A stretch of 64,000 nt of DNA from Spirochaetaceae bacterium (GTDB lineage: Bacteria > Spirochaetota > Spirochaetia > B11-G9), in assembly GCA_015493635.1 (NCBI GenBank), contig WGCU01000081.1:1-64000 (forward strand), read 5' to 3'. Below the pieces are notes generated by a model. That model did not search any database. It was not told the DNA's origin and worked only from the letters and a program-made list of their open reading frames with translations. Position numbers and translations under genes: made by a program. How positions within the stretch are numbered: the first letter of the stretch is position 1; each line of letters starts with the position of its first letter. Below are positions 28,118-37,621 of the stretch, in pieces.

Positions 28118-29236
28118 ATGGTATTTTCAACACTCTCTAAAGACAAGAATACACAAGCACGGACAGGGTTACTTTCTCTCCCGCATGGTACTGTTGAAAC
28201 ACCTGCTTTTATGCCGGTGGGTACAAACGGTACGATTAAAGCTGTTCACCATGAAACAGTCGAAGCAATGGGTTATAATCTCATCCTTGCAAATACGTAT
28301 CATTTGTATTTGCGTCCCGGTATTGATGTTATTAAGCACTATGGGGATCTGCATAATTTCAGTTCCTGGAATCATAATATTCTTACTGATTCAGGGGGAT
28401 TCCAGATATTTTCCCTTGCTCCATTTAGAAAAATAAGGCGAGAAGGGGTCCGATTCCGTTCACATATTGATGGATCATACCATAATCTTACTCCTGAAAA
28501 AGTGGTAGAAATCCAGGAAATTCTGGGAAGTGATATCCAGATGGCTCTTGACGTTTGTACGCCTCCCCGTATTACGTACGCGCAAGCTCTCCAGGCGCTG
28601 GAAATAACTACTCACTGGGCAAAAAGAGCCAAGAAACGCTGGATTGATACGGATAAAATGTATAAAGGGTTATTATTCGGAATTACCCAGGGTAATTTTT
28701 ATAAAGATCTCAGGAAACGGAGTACTGAAGAAATTCTGGAACTTGATTTACCGGGCGTAGCCATCGGAGGGCTTTCTGTCGGTGAAACTTTCAATGAATT
28801 TATGGACTTTTTAACCTATACAGCTGAATTTTTACCGGAAAATAAACCCCGTTACTTAATGGGAATTGGAACTCCTGATTATATTCTCGCAGCCGTTGAA
28901 AATGGTATTGATCTGTTTGACTGTGTCTATGCAACAAGAATTGCCCGGAATGGTACGGTGTTTACCCGTTCAGGAACTATTGCTTTGAAAAAAGCACTTT
29001 ACAAGAACGACACAGGGCCTATTCAGGAGGGCTGTACATGCAGAGCATGCACCCAGTATTCAAGAGGCTACATGAGGCATCTGTTTAAGACAAATGAAAT
29101 TCTTGGACCCATGCTCGCAACAGAACATAATCTTCAGTTCCTGAAGGATTTTGTTATGGAAATACAGAAAAATATACAGCAGGATACTTTCAGCTCTTTT
29201 AAAGAAAACTTTCTTAAAAATTATTATAAAGAATAA
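28118..29236 (+). CDS. tgt: tRNA-guanine transglycosylase
   Basis: Tgt swaps guanine-34 of certain tRNAs for preQ1; QueA (3056) acts on the product. The protein (372 residues from ATG 28118) has P-H-G-T-V-E-T-P-A-F-M-P-V-G-T, the catalytic L-T-D-S-G-G-F-Q, D-L-F-D-C-V with the nucleophile aspartate, and the zinc site C-x-C-x-x-C plus His near the C terminus. I chose ATG 28118 because GGAG lies six bases upstream; ATG 28106 would add four residues with a poorer site. Confidence 0.96.
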   Translation: MVFSTLSKDKNTQARTGLLSLPHGTVETPAFMPVGTNGTIKAVHHETVEAMGYNLILANTYHLYLRPGIDVIKHYGDLHNFSSWNHNILTDSGGFQIFSLAPFRKIRREGVRFRSHIDGSYHNLTPEKVVEIQEILGSDIQMALDVCTPPRITYAQALQALEITTHWAKRAKKRWIDTDKMYKGLLFGITQGNFYKDLRKRSTEEILELDLPGVAIGGLSVGETFNEFMDFLTYTAEFLPENKPRYLMGIGTPDYILAAVENGIDLFDCVYATRIARNGTVFTRSGTIALKKALYKNDTGPIQEGCTCRACTQYSRGYMRHLFKTNEILGPMLATEHNLQFLKDFVMEIQKNIQQDTFSSFKENFLKNYYKE

Positions 29237-29242
29237 TCTAGT

Positions 29243-30811
29243 ATGTCAAACGAACAAAGTATACAGAAAAGCACTCTTTCAACAATGATAGTTATGGGAT
29301 GCACCCTTCTGTCCAGAATTCTCGGATTTGTAAGAATTGCAGTAATTTCAGCCTATTTTGGCGCTTCAGGGAATGCTGATGTTATTAACCTTACCTTCGC
29401 TATTCCGAATAACCTTCGGAAACTTCTTGCGGAAGGAGCTTTGTCTTCAGCTTTTATACCTGTTCTGTCAGAATCAATGGTAAAGAACGGTACACAGAAT
29501 AGGAAAACCAGAAATATTGTCCGTTCAATACTTTCCTTTCAATTTCTTATTATTGTTCCCTTGAGTATTTTATCGATTATTTTTGCTAAACCGCTAATTG
29601 AACATATTTTAACACAGTTTACCAATCCCGAGCAAATTACTCTCGCAATAAGTTTATTCAGATACTTTATCAACTACCTCCTCTTCATATCAATCAGTGC
29701 TGTAATGATTGGAGTATTAAACAGTGCTAGTCATTTTTTTATCCCGGCTATTACACCGATTCTCTTTTCAATATCAGTAATAACCTCCATCATTGTACTT
29801 AATAGAAGTATCGGTATTTATTCCATGGCTTTCGGAGTCCTTGCAGGAGGATTATTTCAAATCCTCTTTCAGTATCCGCTTTTTCACAGACTCGGATTTG
29901 ATTTTAAACCCCGTATCTCCTTTAAGGATAAGTACTTTAAAACTATTCTCAGACACTGGGTCCCTGTTCTTGCTACCTCTTCAATCTTTACGATAAATCA
30001 GCAGGTTGCTTTCCTTTTTGCTTCTGGCCTGGCAGAAGGCAGTGCTTCTGCGGTAACAAACGCTCTTGTTTTTTGGCAGCTTCCCTTTGGAATATTTTCT
30101 GCTTCCATTACGACGGTACTTTTTCCCCGTATGAGCAGACAGGCTGCAATTGATGACAAAGCGGGGCTCAGGGAGAGTTTGAGTACCGGTATCCGTCTTC
30201 TCTTTTCCCTTTTAATTCCTTCCGCAGTCTTTCTTGGTTTTTTTGGAAAACTGATTATAGCATCAGCACTACAAAGAGGCTTGTTTACTGCCGATAATAC
30301 TTTTATGACTGCAGCTGTTTTATCAGGTTATGTGTTCGGCCTTTTTAGTGTTGGTGGTTATAATTTCCTTTTACGTTTTTTCTATGCTTCCAAAAACTTC
30401 AAAACACCTTTTATTATTTCAACTGTTGTTTGTACCATAGATATTGTTCTCTCACTCATTCTTAAAGAAACCTCTCTTGGAGTTACGGGTCTTGCTGCCG
30501 CAAATTCTATGGCTTTCTCTATCGGATTTTTAATTCTTTATGTTTTAACGGTCAGAAAGCTTGATTTCCTATACACATGGAAACTTGTAAAAACCATTGG
30601 TTCTGTAGTGATTTCTATTTTTCCATCTCTCATTTTATCCTGGTTTATCAGAAGAATGACCGGACCGGTCTGGAAAGAGGGGAGTACCGCCGGCAATTGG
30701 CTGTATCTGTCAATACTTACACTTATCTGGATTATTCCAACGCTTATTCTCTTTAAAGCAACCGGTAATGAAGTTTTCAGTTTTATAAAAAATAAAAAGG
30801 TAAAAAAATGA
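29243..30811 (+). CDS. murJ: Lipid II flippase MurJ (MviN)
   Basis: MurJ moves the peptidoglycan precursor lipid II across the inner membrane. The 522-residue protein is highly hydrophobic with about 14 membrane helices. It has the family's N-terminal S-R-I-L-G-F-V-R, A-I-P-N-N-L-R-K-L-L-A-E-G-A-L-S-S-A-F-I and later V-L-F-P-R-M-S segments. It follows tgt by six bases and overlaps the HEAT-repeat gene by four. It fits with the cell-wall genes mrdA and rodA elsewhere in the window. Confidence 0.94.
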   Translation: MSNEQSIQKSTLSTMIVMGCTLLSRILGFVRIAVISAYFGASGNADVINLTFAIPNNLRKLLAEGALSSAFIPVLSESMVKNGTQNRKTRNIVRSILSFQFLIIVPLSILSIIFAKPLIEHILTQFTNPEQITLAISLFRYFINYLLFISISAVMIGVLNSASHFFIPAITPILFSISVITSIIVLNRSIGIYSMAFGVLAGGLFQILFQYPLFHRLGFDFKPRISFKDKYFKTILRHWVPVLATSSIFTINQQVAFLFASGLAEGSASAVTNALVFWQLPFGIFSASITTVLFPRMSRQAAIDDKAGLRESLSTGIRLLFSLLIPSAVFLGFFGKLIIASALQRGLFTADNTFMTAAVLSGYVFGLFSVGGYNFLLRFFYASKNFKTPFIISTVVCTIDIVLSLILKETSLGVTGLAAANSMAFSIGFLILYVLTVRKLDFLYTWKLVKTIGSVVISIFPSLILSWFIRRMTGPVWKEGSTAGNWLYLSILTLIWIIPTLILFKATGNEVFSFIKNKKVKK

Positions 30812-32145
30812 TAATGAAACAGTATATCTCTTCTATTATTCTCATCTTTCTTGTATTTCCTTCTCTTTCCGCCGGTGAAACCAATTCACAGGAGAAAAGG
30901 ATCGATATTATAAGATATGGTATTGATACAGAGATAATAGATCTTATAACAACGCTGAAAAAAAACAAAAACAAAGAATTTAATACAGAATTACTAAAAC
31001 TGTTAAAAACAACACACAATACTAATCTTGAAAGTAAAATTATAGATCTTTTTTCTTCTGAAAAAGATGATTCTGCTGTAGAATTTGCTTTCTCTGAAAT
31101 TAAAGATAACTATGATCTCCCAAATGAAACAGTAACACAGTTTATCTCTTATATTGCTCCATATCAAACGCCGGATATATCAACTTATCTTGCGACATTA
31201 ATTAATCATGATGACACAACCATTGCAGATACCGCCATTGATGCCCTTGGAAAATCAAAAAACGATACATACGGTAAAGTTCTCTTGGACCTGCTTAATG
31301 ATCCTGCTACAAGTGATACACAGAAAGTTCATGTTATTGAAGCCCTCGGTAATTTAAAATACCGTAAAGCGCGTGAATCTATTTCTAGGTATCTGGAAAA
31401 GGATTATACTACTAACCGGTCATTGAAATGGAAAGCATGTATTGCTCTCGGAGAAATTGCTGATGAAAAGAGCTTACCGACTATTATTAAACTATTCTCG
31501 GACAATGATCCTTATCTTCGGAATTACGCCATTCAGGCCTTACGATACTTTCCCGCACAGAAAACAGAGGATATCATTATTCAAGGGTTACGGGACTCGT
31601 CATGGAGAGTCCGTGTCAGCGCCTGCGGCAGTCTGGGTCAGATCAAAAGTAAAAAAGCAGTTCCCATCCTTATATACAAAGCCGAAAATGATCCAGATAC
31701 AAGAAATGTTCGTAATGCTGCAATACAAGCCCTTGCCCATATCAAATCAGTTAAGGCTCTTTCGTTTCTACAGACATTTATTCTTGACAATAAATCCAAT
31801 GATCTGAATAGAAAAACAACTATCTCAGCTTTGGCAGAAAGTAATTTACAGGGCTCAATCGCAACATTCAATAAACTCATGGATGAGGAGTGGAATAAAC
31901 CTGATTCTCCGCTTCTTGATTATACATGCAAGGTCCTCTCTACCCAAAAAAATGCAAACCTTACCAAACTATATAAAAAGATGCTTGAATATACAAAGAC
32001 GATGAATTTGAAAATTTATGGGCTGCGCGGAATAAAGTTCAATAAAATATCAAGCTTAAAGGGCAGGGTAGAGGAACTGACAACAGATAAAAATCCCAAG
32101 CAGATACGGCAGATAGCCAAAGATACCCTTGAAGCGTTAAAATGA
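30808..32145 (+). CDS. Exported HEAT-repeat protein
   Basis: No specific function is recognised. The 445-residue product has a signal peptide (I-I-L-I-F-L-V-F-P-S-L-S-A) and then tandem helical pairs of the HEAT/PBS-lyase type across about residues 60-445, for example A-D-T-A-I-D-A-L-G-K and W-R-V-R-V-S-A-C-G-S-L-G-Q. Such scaffolds usually bind other proteins. Start is ATG 30808, overlapping the murJ stop, or ATG 30814 two codons later. It is the last gene of this rightward run. A role in envelope assembly is only suggested by its murJ neighbour. Confidence 0.83.
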   Translation: MIMKQYISSIILIFLVFPSLSAGETNSQEKRIDIIRYGIDTEIIDLITTLKKNKNKEFNTELLKLLKTTHNTNLESKIIDLFSSEKDDSAVEFAFSEIKDNYDLPNETVTQFISYIAPYQTPDISTYLATLINHDDTTIADTAIDALGKSKNDTYGKVLLDLLNDPATSDTQKVHVIEALGNLKYRKARESISRYLEKDYTTNRSLKWKACIALGEIADEKSLPTIIKLFSDNDPYLRNYAIQALRYFPAQKTEDIIIQGLRDSSWRVRVSACGSLGQIKSKKAVPILIYKAENDPDTRNVRNAAIQALAHIKSVKALSFLQTFILDNKSNDLNRKTTISALAESNLQGSIATFNKLMDEEWNKPDSPLLDYTCKVLSTQKNANLTKLYKKMLEYTKTMNLKIYGLRGIKFNKISSLKGRVEELTTDKNPKQIRQIAKDTLEALK

Positions 32146-32155
32146 AAGGTATTTG

Positions 32156-32184
32156 GGAACGGGGCCAATAAGTTGTCCCGTTCC
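32156..32184. terminator. Hairpin between convergent genes
   Basis: GGAACGGG (32156-32163) pairs with CCCGTTCC (32177-32184) around a 13-base loop. It lies in the 59-base gap between the HEAT-repeat gene and the convergent VWA gene. Neither side has a strong T run, so it is a likely but imperfect bidirectional terminator. Confidence 0.45.
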
Positions 32185-32204
32185 ACTCATTCGTTTGAGA
32201 ATAA

Positions 32205-33866
32205 TCAGTATCTAAAATCGGGAGTGCCTGGATGATCAATAAGGTGCAGGATCCTGTTGATTTTATCCAGCGGGGATATCCACTTTTCAATTTTAAGATT
32301 GAATACACGGCCATCTGATGATACTGCCCGAAGTACACGGTTTTTCAGGGGAACAATACTGTCCTTAATATCAGGAAAATAATCTTTATTGATTATTTTA
32401 AAATACAAGGTTCCTTTTTCCATAAAAATTTCTGCAATATGATGGTCAACCGGATAGATGAAGATAAAATAATCATCTGCTCTGGTACCGCCTAACGTAA
32501 AAACACTCCCATCGGAAAACCATTGTACATTACGCGTTCCAATCCTTCTGTTCTGGCTGTCAATAATCATTTCATACGCAGTCCCTGTTACTTTTTTAGG
32601 AGAGCTGGTAACAAAATCCTTTTCATGTACTTTGTGAGTTACATACGCTACCGGTGTGGAAGTTTCTTTTTTCTGTTTATACAGATGTTTCTTTTCTTCT
32701 TCTGATATATCCTGCTTGCGATAAAGTATTTTTTTATTTTTGTACGCTTCCGTTCCTCTGGTCTGTCCTCTGGTGAGCGAAGCTTCCGCTGTTTTTTTAA
32801 TGATAAAAAGCAGCATAAGGAAAAGAAGTAAAAGGGCCGCTATTATTATAACTACCTTGAAGATACTGCTGTTTATGAAAGAATGCTTTGATACAATAAG
32901 ATTAAAAGTAATACTTCCCGTTCTCGGATATGGTCTCATATCATTTGAGAATGAAAGGACGACAGGTATGGTGTATTTTTTCCCTTCCATTGTAGGTTTG
33001 AGTTCTACCAGTGCATTTAATTCTGCAGTAGATTCCGCGTCTACCTTTACCGAAGTTTCTTTTTTAAGAATATTATTATTATTCCATGAAATACTCTTCA
33101 GTTTCAGCTGAACAGGAACTTCAGAAAAGTTTTTTACCTTAAACGGAATAGAGAATAACCGCTGGACCTTCCCGAGATCACTTGGAAAGATAATGAGAGG
33201 ATCGCCCGTAGCTTTGTGGCTTAAGGTAGTATTATTATCCACAAGAGGTATAATTTTTGTATTCAGCTCTTTACTTAACTCTGGGAAAATATCTACCCCT
33301 CTTGATGCTGAAGAGCTTCCCGCAGATCCTGATGCCGATGAAAGTGGAAATCTGATAAGAGAAACATCCCAACCCTTCCTTTTCATATTGGCTGTAATGC
33401 TTTGAATTTTTTCTTTTAGTGTAGCTGTATTATTCTTATACATGCTTCCCGGAGGAGGATCATTAACACCATCCGTTAAAATAAGAATACGCTTTTTTGT
33501 TATGGAGGGCAGATCATTCGTATAGTTATTTACGTAAACAAGAGCAGCAATGAGATCAGTATATTTACCGAGCGGCTGAAGAAGTAAAACCCTTGATAAA
33601 ATATCCTGAATATCTTTTGAATTTCGAAGTTTGCGCGATATCTCAAAATCTGGTTGATTGTCAAAAGTAAGTAAATGAAATGTATCACCTTCTTTTAATT
33701 GATTCTTTATAATATCCTGAATAAGATAATCAATAGTACTCTGGAAATAGGGGAACATGCTTTCCGACGTATCAAGAAGAACAACGGTATCCATTTCCTG
33801 AGCAGAAACAAAAAAAGGGAAAAAAATAAAAACGAAAACCAAGGCAATGTAAATGCTCTTTTTCAT
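32205..33866 (-). CDS. Membrane protein with VWA domain and FHA-like C terminus
   Basis: The 553-residue product has a signal peptide (S-I-Y-I-A-L-V-F-V-F-I-F-F-P-F-F-V-S-A). A von Willebrand A domain follows with the metal site D-T-S-E-S-M and T-D-G-V-N-D. Then come a beta-rich middle region, a membrane helix (about 335-358) and a C-terminal part (about 425-545) with the strand pattern of an FHA domain (V-F-T-L-G-G, H-H-I-A-E-I, G-T-L-Y-F). An exported VWA sensor coupled to a cytoplasmic phosphothreonine-binding domain is a reasonable inference. The ATG at 33866 has GGGAG six bases upstream; the frame runs further to 33887 but overlaps greA. Partners are unknown. Confidence 0.8.
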   Translation of the reverse strand: MKKSIYIALVFVFIFFPFFVSAQEMDTVVLLDTSESMFPYFQSTIDYLIQDIIKNQLKEGDTFHLLTFDNQPDFEISRKLRNSKDIQDILSRVLLLQPLGKYTDLIAALVYVNNYTNDLPSITKKRILILTDGVNDPPPGSMYKNNTATLKEKIQSITANMKRKGWDVSLIRFPLSSASGSAGSSSASRGVDIFPELSKELNTKIIPLVDNNTTLSHKATGDPLIIFPSDLGKVQRLFSIPFKVKNFSEVPVQLKLKSISWNNNNILKKETSVKVDAESTAELNALVELKPTMEGKKYTIPVVLSFSNDMRPYPRTGSITFNLIVSKHSFINSSIFKVVIIIAALLLLFLMLLFIIKKTAEASLTRGQTRGTEAYKNKKILYRKQDISEEEKKHLYKQKKETSTPVAYVTHKVHEKDFVTSSPKKVTGTAYEMIIDSQNRRIGTRNVQWFSDGSVFTLGGTRADDYFIFIYPVDHHIAEIFMEKGTLYFKIINKDYFPDIKDSIVPLKNRVLRAVSSDGRVFNLKIEKWISPLDKINRILHLIDHPGTPDFRY

Positions 33867-33876
33867 CGCATACTCC

Positions 33877-36558
33877 CTAGAAATCAATGGCCTCTATCTT
33901 ATCTACACGGTACGTATAATCTCTTTCATTTATTGAAAAAGACACTGTATCACCAACCTTATGGTTCCACAGTTTATTTCCAAAAGGAGAAAGATATGAA
34001 ATAACATTTTCCGAAGGATTTGACTCCCATGGCCCCATAAAACTGTAGATTTCAACTTCTTCTGTTTTAAGATTAAAAAGTGTTACTTTTGTTCCGAAAG
34101 ATATAACGTCCGTGTCAATTTCGTTCGGCGTAAATATTGTCGCCCGTTCAAGATCTTCTTTTAATTTCCCAACGGTAATATTCAGCAGTTCCTGTTTTTC
34201 CTTTCCTGCTTTATATTCAGCATTTTCTTTTAAGTCACCGAGATCTATTGCTTCACCAATTTCCTTGGAGTTAAGAGGTATCTCAACTTCAAGTATATGC
34301 TGCAACTGTTTTTGTTTGTCCTCATAACTTTTCCGTGTAACAATGAGACCTCTCGAAACAGTTTCTTTAGTTTCAGTTTCAAAAAATTTGAACTTGGGAA
34401 ACCGCTCTACTACCTTTGACTTTATTTTGAGTTTCATCGACGGATCAAGATCTTTGATATCATAAATCAATGAAAATAATCTGTTAACAGAATCTTTTTC
34501 TGTTTCAGAAATAAAATCGAGAAGAACATTATCCTTGAAAAGAAAGTTCTGGATCTGCTTATTTATTTTACGGTTAAAACTAACGTCTCTTCTATTATTT
34601 ATCTCGCGGAAGGAAATATCAAGAAGCTTTATCATTCCTATCAAAACCTTCTCAAAGGGTATATTGTATTCTTTTGACCAGTCATCCTTTTCTGTATTCC
34701 GCGCAAGCCATATAAATGCTTCCCGTTTATCTTTATAATGTTCAAGCATCCGCTGATACAGTTGGATAAGAACTGTTTTATCCTGCAGGCCAATTAATTC
34801 ATCCAGGATAAACTGATTAAGATATGAAGGGAAAAACCTGGCAAAAAGCTCGGGCCATTCATCAATCTGTTCCTTAATATTGATGAGGAATTCTTTTTTC
34901 AAATCATTATCTTCAATTTTGGTAAAGAGAGCTTCGATATCTTCTGTCTGCTCTACCAATTCTTTAAAATCGAGCATTATCCCGGGATTTAAAAAAGGAT
35001 ATTTTTTAACAACCTGCCTGATAATAAGTGAGCTGGCTACGATGTGCTCGGTTATGGTGCCGCTTGATTTGAGGAATCCTGTAAAATAGGAAAAAAGCTC
35101 ATTAAAATATTCAGATTCAGGATCACTCGTCTCCAAAAATTCCTTAAATATCTGAAGCCTTCCAAAAAACGTTTTTTCAGCTTTAAATCTGTTATAATTC
35201 TTCTCTTCAAGACTGATGGGAGTATCCCTTATAACAAACTGATCAATCTGATCGGGGAGATTTCCGAAGGTTGGATCGGTTTTTAAATGCTTCCGAGCTT
35301 CCACACTCCACGAGGTCCATTCTCCGGGGCTGAGGATGGAAGGAACCAGTTCGGCTTTAATTTGTTTCATATTTGCAGAATTACCAAAACTTTTAATGAC
35401 GACTGTAAGTGCCCAGGGAATATTCTTTTTTATTTTTTCTTTAAGCTTATCCTTGGGCCATATACTTTTCAAAACCCATATATGATCTTTTGCAAGACTG
35501 GTTAAAGCACTTACCGCCATTTTCAGGCTCATTTCATGACCCCGTTTCCGGGCGAAATCAATAATTATGCTGTTACCTTTTATTTCACGGATTCTACCGA
35601 TTCCCCAGCTTCTATGCCAGACAAAATTTCCTGCATCAAAGGATATATGCTTTTCAAAATCTTCAATTGCATCATGCACATTCCGCCAAGACTGATCCAA
35701 ATTTGCCAGACGGATGTATTCATCAAGATGGCTGTGACCTTCAAACTTCTTTCTATAGCACTCTGTAATTTCTTTCCGTGCAACCATATTTTTTGGGTCG
35801 TATGTCAACATCCGCTTCAGTATATCAATACTTTTATCCCAGTTATTCATACTCTTCAGTTTCTCGTAGAGACTTTCCAGGAGCTGGGAAGCTCTTTCAG
35901 GACTGTGAACTTTGGAAACCTTCTTTTCAATCTGAAAAAAGAAATCTGTTTCTTCAGGAATTAGTTCGATGAGCTTCAGCCACATATCTTTCACGTTTGA
36001 AAAAAGTTTCTTATTGATATACCGGTAAATAGCCCGTTTATAGTACTCCAGTGCAATATCAGATTGTCCTTCTTTTTCCTTTAATTCAGCAAGGAAACGA
36101 ACAATATCCGCTTCTTCATGATCAACCTTTATCAACCGTTCCCATATTTTATACTTCTTTTCTTCTTCATTTTCATGATCAAAACAGGTTGCCAGCGTAT
36201 GAAGTGCAAATTTATTTTCCCCAAAATCAAGTATCCTGTTGCAAAGGAACTCAACAACGTTCCATTTGTGGTTATCTGAAAATATGCTGATAAGCTGAAC
36301 CATGTTAGAGTCATCTATGACCTGACGATTTAATGCAAGTATACCGGAAATATACAGTGCTATAATACTGTTTTTTGTATGTACAAGATGTTCATCACAG
36401 ATATTTTTAACTTCATCCCTTGTTTTTTTATCAACAGTTTCGTTTATTATATCATCAAGTTCACTGAAGTTATGTATAGTGTAACTGTTTAATGTAGCAC
36501 GGGTCCATTTCTCTTCATTCAATAGCTCATTGACTTTCATCACGGTCTCATCTGACAT
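33877..36558 (-). CDS. greA: Transcription elongation factor GreA with long N-terminal extension
   Basis: GreA rescues backtracked RNA polymerase by stimulating transcript cleavage. Only the last 160 or so residues of this 893-residue protein are GreA: a coiled coil whose tip reads G-D-L-K-E-N-A-E-Y, with the acidic residues needed for cleavage, and a C-terminal globular domain. The first 730 residues are helical and TPR-like (for example A-L-E-Y-Y-K-R-A-I-Y-R-Y), unlike the usual 158-residue GreA. Such long GreA proteins are known in Treponema and Borrelia annotations. GGAG lies nine bases before the ATG. It is co-directional with the TPR gene upstream and the VWA gene downstream. Confidence 0.9.
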   Translation of the reverse strand: MSDETVMKVNELLNEEKWTRATLNSYTIHNFSELDDIINETVDKKTRDEVKNICDEHLVHTKNSIIALYISGILALNRQVIDDSNMVQLISIFSDNHKWNVVEFLCNRILDFGENKFALHTLATCFDHENEEEKKYKIWERLIKVDHEEADIVRFLAELKEKEGQSDIALEYYKRAIYRYINKKLFSNVKDMWLKLIELIPEETDFFFQIEKKVSKVHSPERASQLLESLYEKLKSMNNWDKSIDILKRMLTYDPKNMVARKEITECYRKKFEGHSHLDEYIRLANLDQSWRNVHDAIEDFEKHISFDAGNFVWHRSWGIGRIREIKGNSIIIDFARKRGHEMSLKMAVSALTSLAKDHIWVLKSIWPKDKLKEKIKKNIPWALTVVIKSFGNSANMKQIKAELVPSILSPGEWTSWSVEARKHLKTDPTFGNLPDQIDQFVIRDTPISLEEKNYNRFKAEKTFFGRLQIFKEFLETSDPESEYFNELFSYFTGFLKSSGTITEHIVASSLIIRQVVKKYPFLNPGIMLDFKELVEQTEDIEALFTKIEDNDLKKEFLINIKEQIDEWPELFARFFPSYLNQFILDELIGLQDKTVLIQLYQRMLEHYKDKREAFIWLARNTEKDDWSKEYNIPFEKVLIGMIKLLDISFREINNRRDVSFNRKINKQIQNFLFKDNVLLDFISETEKDSVNRLFSLIYDIKDLDPSMKLKIKSKVVERFPKFKFFETETKETVSRGLIVTRKSYEDKQKQLQHILEVEIPLNSKEIGEAIDLGDLKENAEYKAGKEKQELLNITVGKLKEDLERATIFTPNEIDTDVISFGTKVTLFNLKTEEVEIYSFMGPWESNPSENVISYLSPFGNKLWNHKVGDTVSFSINERDYTYRVDKIEAIDF

Positions 36559-36573
36559 TCTTTTTATCTCCGC

Positions 36574-37536
36574 TTAATTAATATAGTGCTCATACACTGA
36601 CTCATCAGCTGCATGAATCTTTCTCAAAACTTCTTCTATTTTCTCTCTGGAATCTTTTGTTATAATATAGTGGTCAATTAACCAAAAATAACGATTCAAC
36701 AACCTCGGAACGAGTGTTTTAATCTCTTCCTCGGACTCAGATTCTTTAATTCTGTTCTCAATAGAAAAAATAGACTGCTTTAATTTACCGAATTCAAGGG
36801 GTTTTAATTCTCTCTTTACATTAAAAACACTCCAGAGTACCCCGTAAACAGGAACCCACTCCTTCAGCAGGCTCTCAGAATAACCTATTTCAGTAATTCT
36901 TTCAATAAGTCTGGTTATTAAACCTGACTCAAGAAAATCAATATCAACTTTCTGTGGATTTACATAGAAAGCTTCTCGAAAAAATGCTTTCGCAATGCGG
37001 GTTTCGTTAAGAAAGGCATAGACATCCGCAAGTTCTGCTAAAATTTCTGCATCATCCCGACGTTTCCTGCTTGCATTCTCAAGATATTCCCGAGCCTTGT
37101 CATAATTTCCAATTCCTTTATAACACCTGCCTATCCTTAAAAGCAGCTCATCATCGGAAAAAGTATCAGCTCGGAATGAATTCAGATATCCTGATAGTGA
37201 TATTTGGAAAATCCAGACTTTTATGGCGTAAATTCCACGTTCAAAAGGATGATTCAACCGGGTTATGAATTTCTTGAATACTTTCCATTCTTTGTAAAGG
37301 TACTCACTAAGAGCCAGTGGATCTGATTCATACGAATTTATTCTAACCGAACGTTCTATCCAAAACCGTGCGCACTTTAATCCTGATATAATATCAGGAT
37401 CTTCAAAATCAATTTTTATTCCTTTCTCAAGCAGCTTCTCGGCATTATCAAATAGTCCTTTTTTAAACTGGTCATAAACCTGAGTAATAATACTCTCCAG
37501 TGAATCCTGATCTGCAGGAAGGCTCCGATTCAACAC
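36574..37536 (-). CDS. TPR-like protein of unknown function
   Basis: The 320-residue product has no signal peptide or membrane segment, so it is probably cytoplasmic. TPR-like helical pairs are seen near residues 20-50 (G-L-F-D-N-A-E-K-L-L-E-K-G) and 130-200 (Y-D-K-A-R-E-Y-L-E-N-A and T-R-I-A-K-A-F-F-R-E-A). It precedes greA by 15 bases on the same strand and is likely co-transcribed, so a partnership with the TPR-like N-terminal part of GreA is possible. The start is GTG 37536 (TTG 37533 next); a consensus promoter ends only about nine bases upstream, suggesting a leaderless message. Confidence 0.75.
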   Translation of the reverse strand: MLNRSLPADQDSLESIITQVYDQFKKGLFDNAEKLLEKGIKIDFEDPDIISGLKCARFWIERSVRINSYESDPLALSEYLYKEWKVFKKFITRLNHPFERGIYAIKVWIFQISLSGYLNSFRADTFSDDELLLRIGRCYKGIGNYDKAREYLENASRKRRDDAEILAELADVYAFLNETRIAKAFFREAFYVNPQKVDIDFLESGLITRLIERITEIGYSESLLKEWVPVYGVLWSVFNVKRELKPLEFGKLKQSIFSIENRIKESESEEEIKTLVPRLLNRYFWLIDHYIITKDSREKIEEVLRKIHAADESVYEHYIN

Positions 37537-37544
37537 AATGATTC

Positions 37545-37572
37545 ATTATAACATGAAGATAACTTTAGTCAA
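37545..37572 (-). promoter_or_regulatory. Strong sigma-70 promoter for TPR-greA-VWA unit
   Basis: On the minus strand TTGACT (37572-37567) and a perfect TATAAT (37550-37545) are separated by 16 bases. Transcription should start near 37538, only one or two bases before the GTG at 37536. The unit it serves continues through greA and the VWA gene. Confidence 0.6.
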
Positions 37573-37621
37573 TCATGATGATTTTGTTGCTATTTTTACC
37601 TTTTTCTGTTATGAAGATACT

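Noticed and set aside
37538-37621. An extended N terminus for Rpe starting at 37538
   Set aside because: The added residues are not like Rpe and overlap the divergent promoter. The family start is at 37622.
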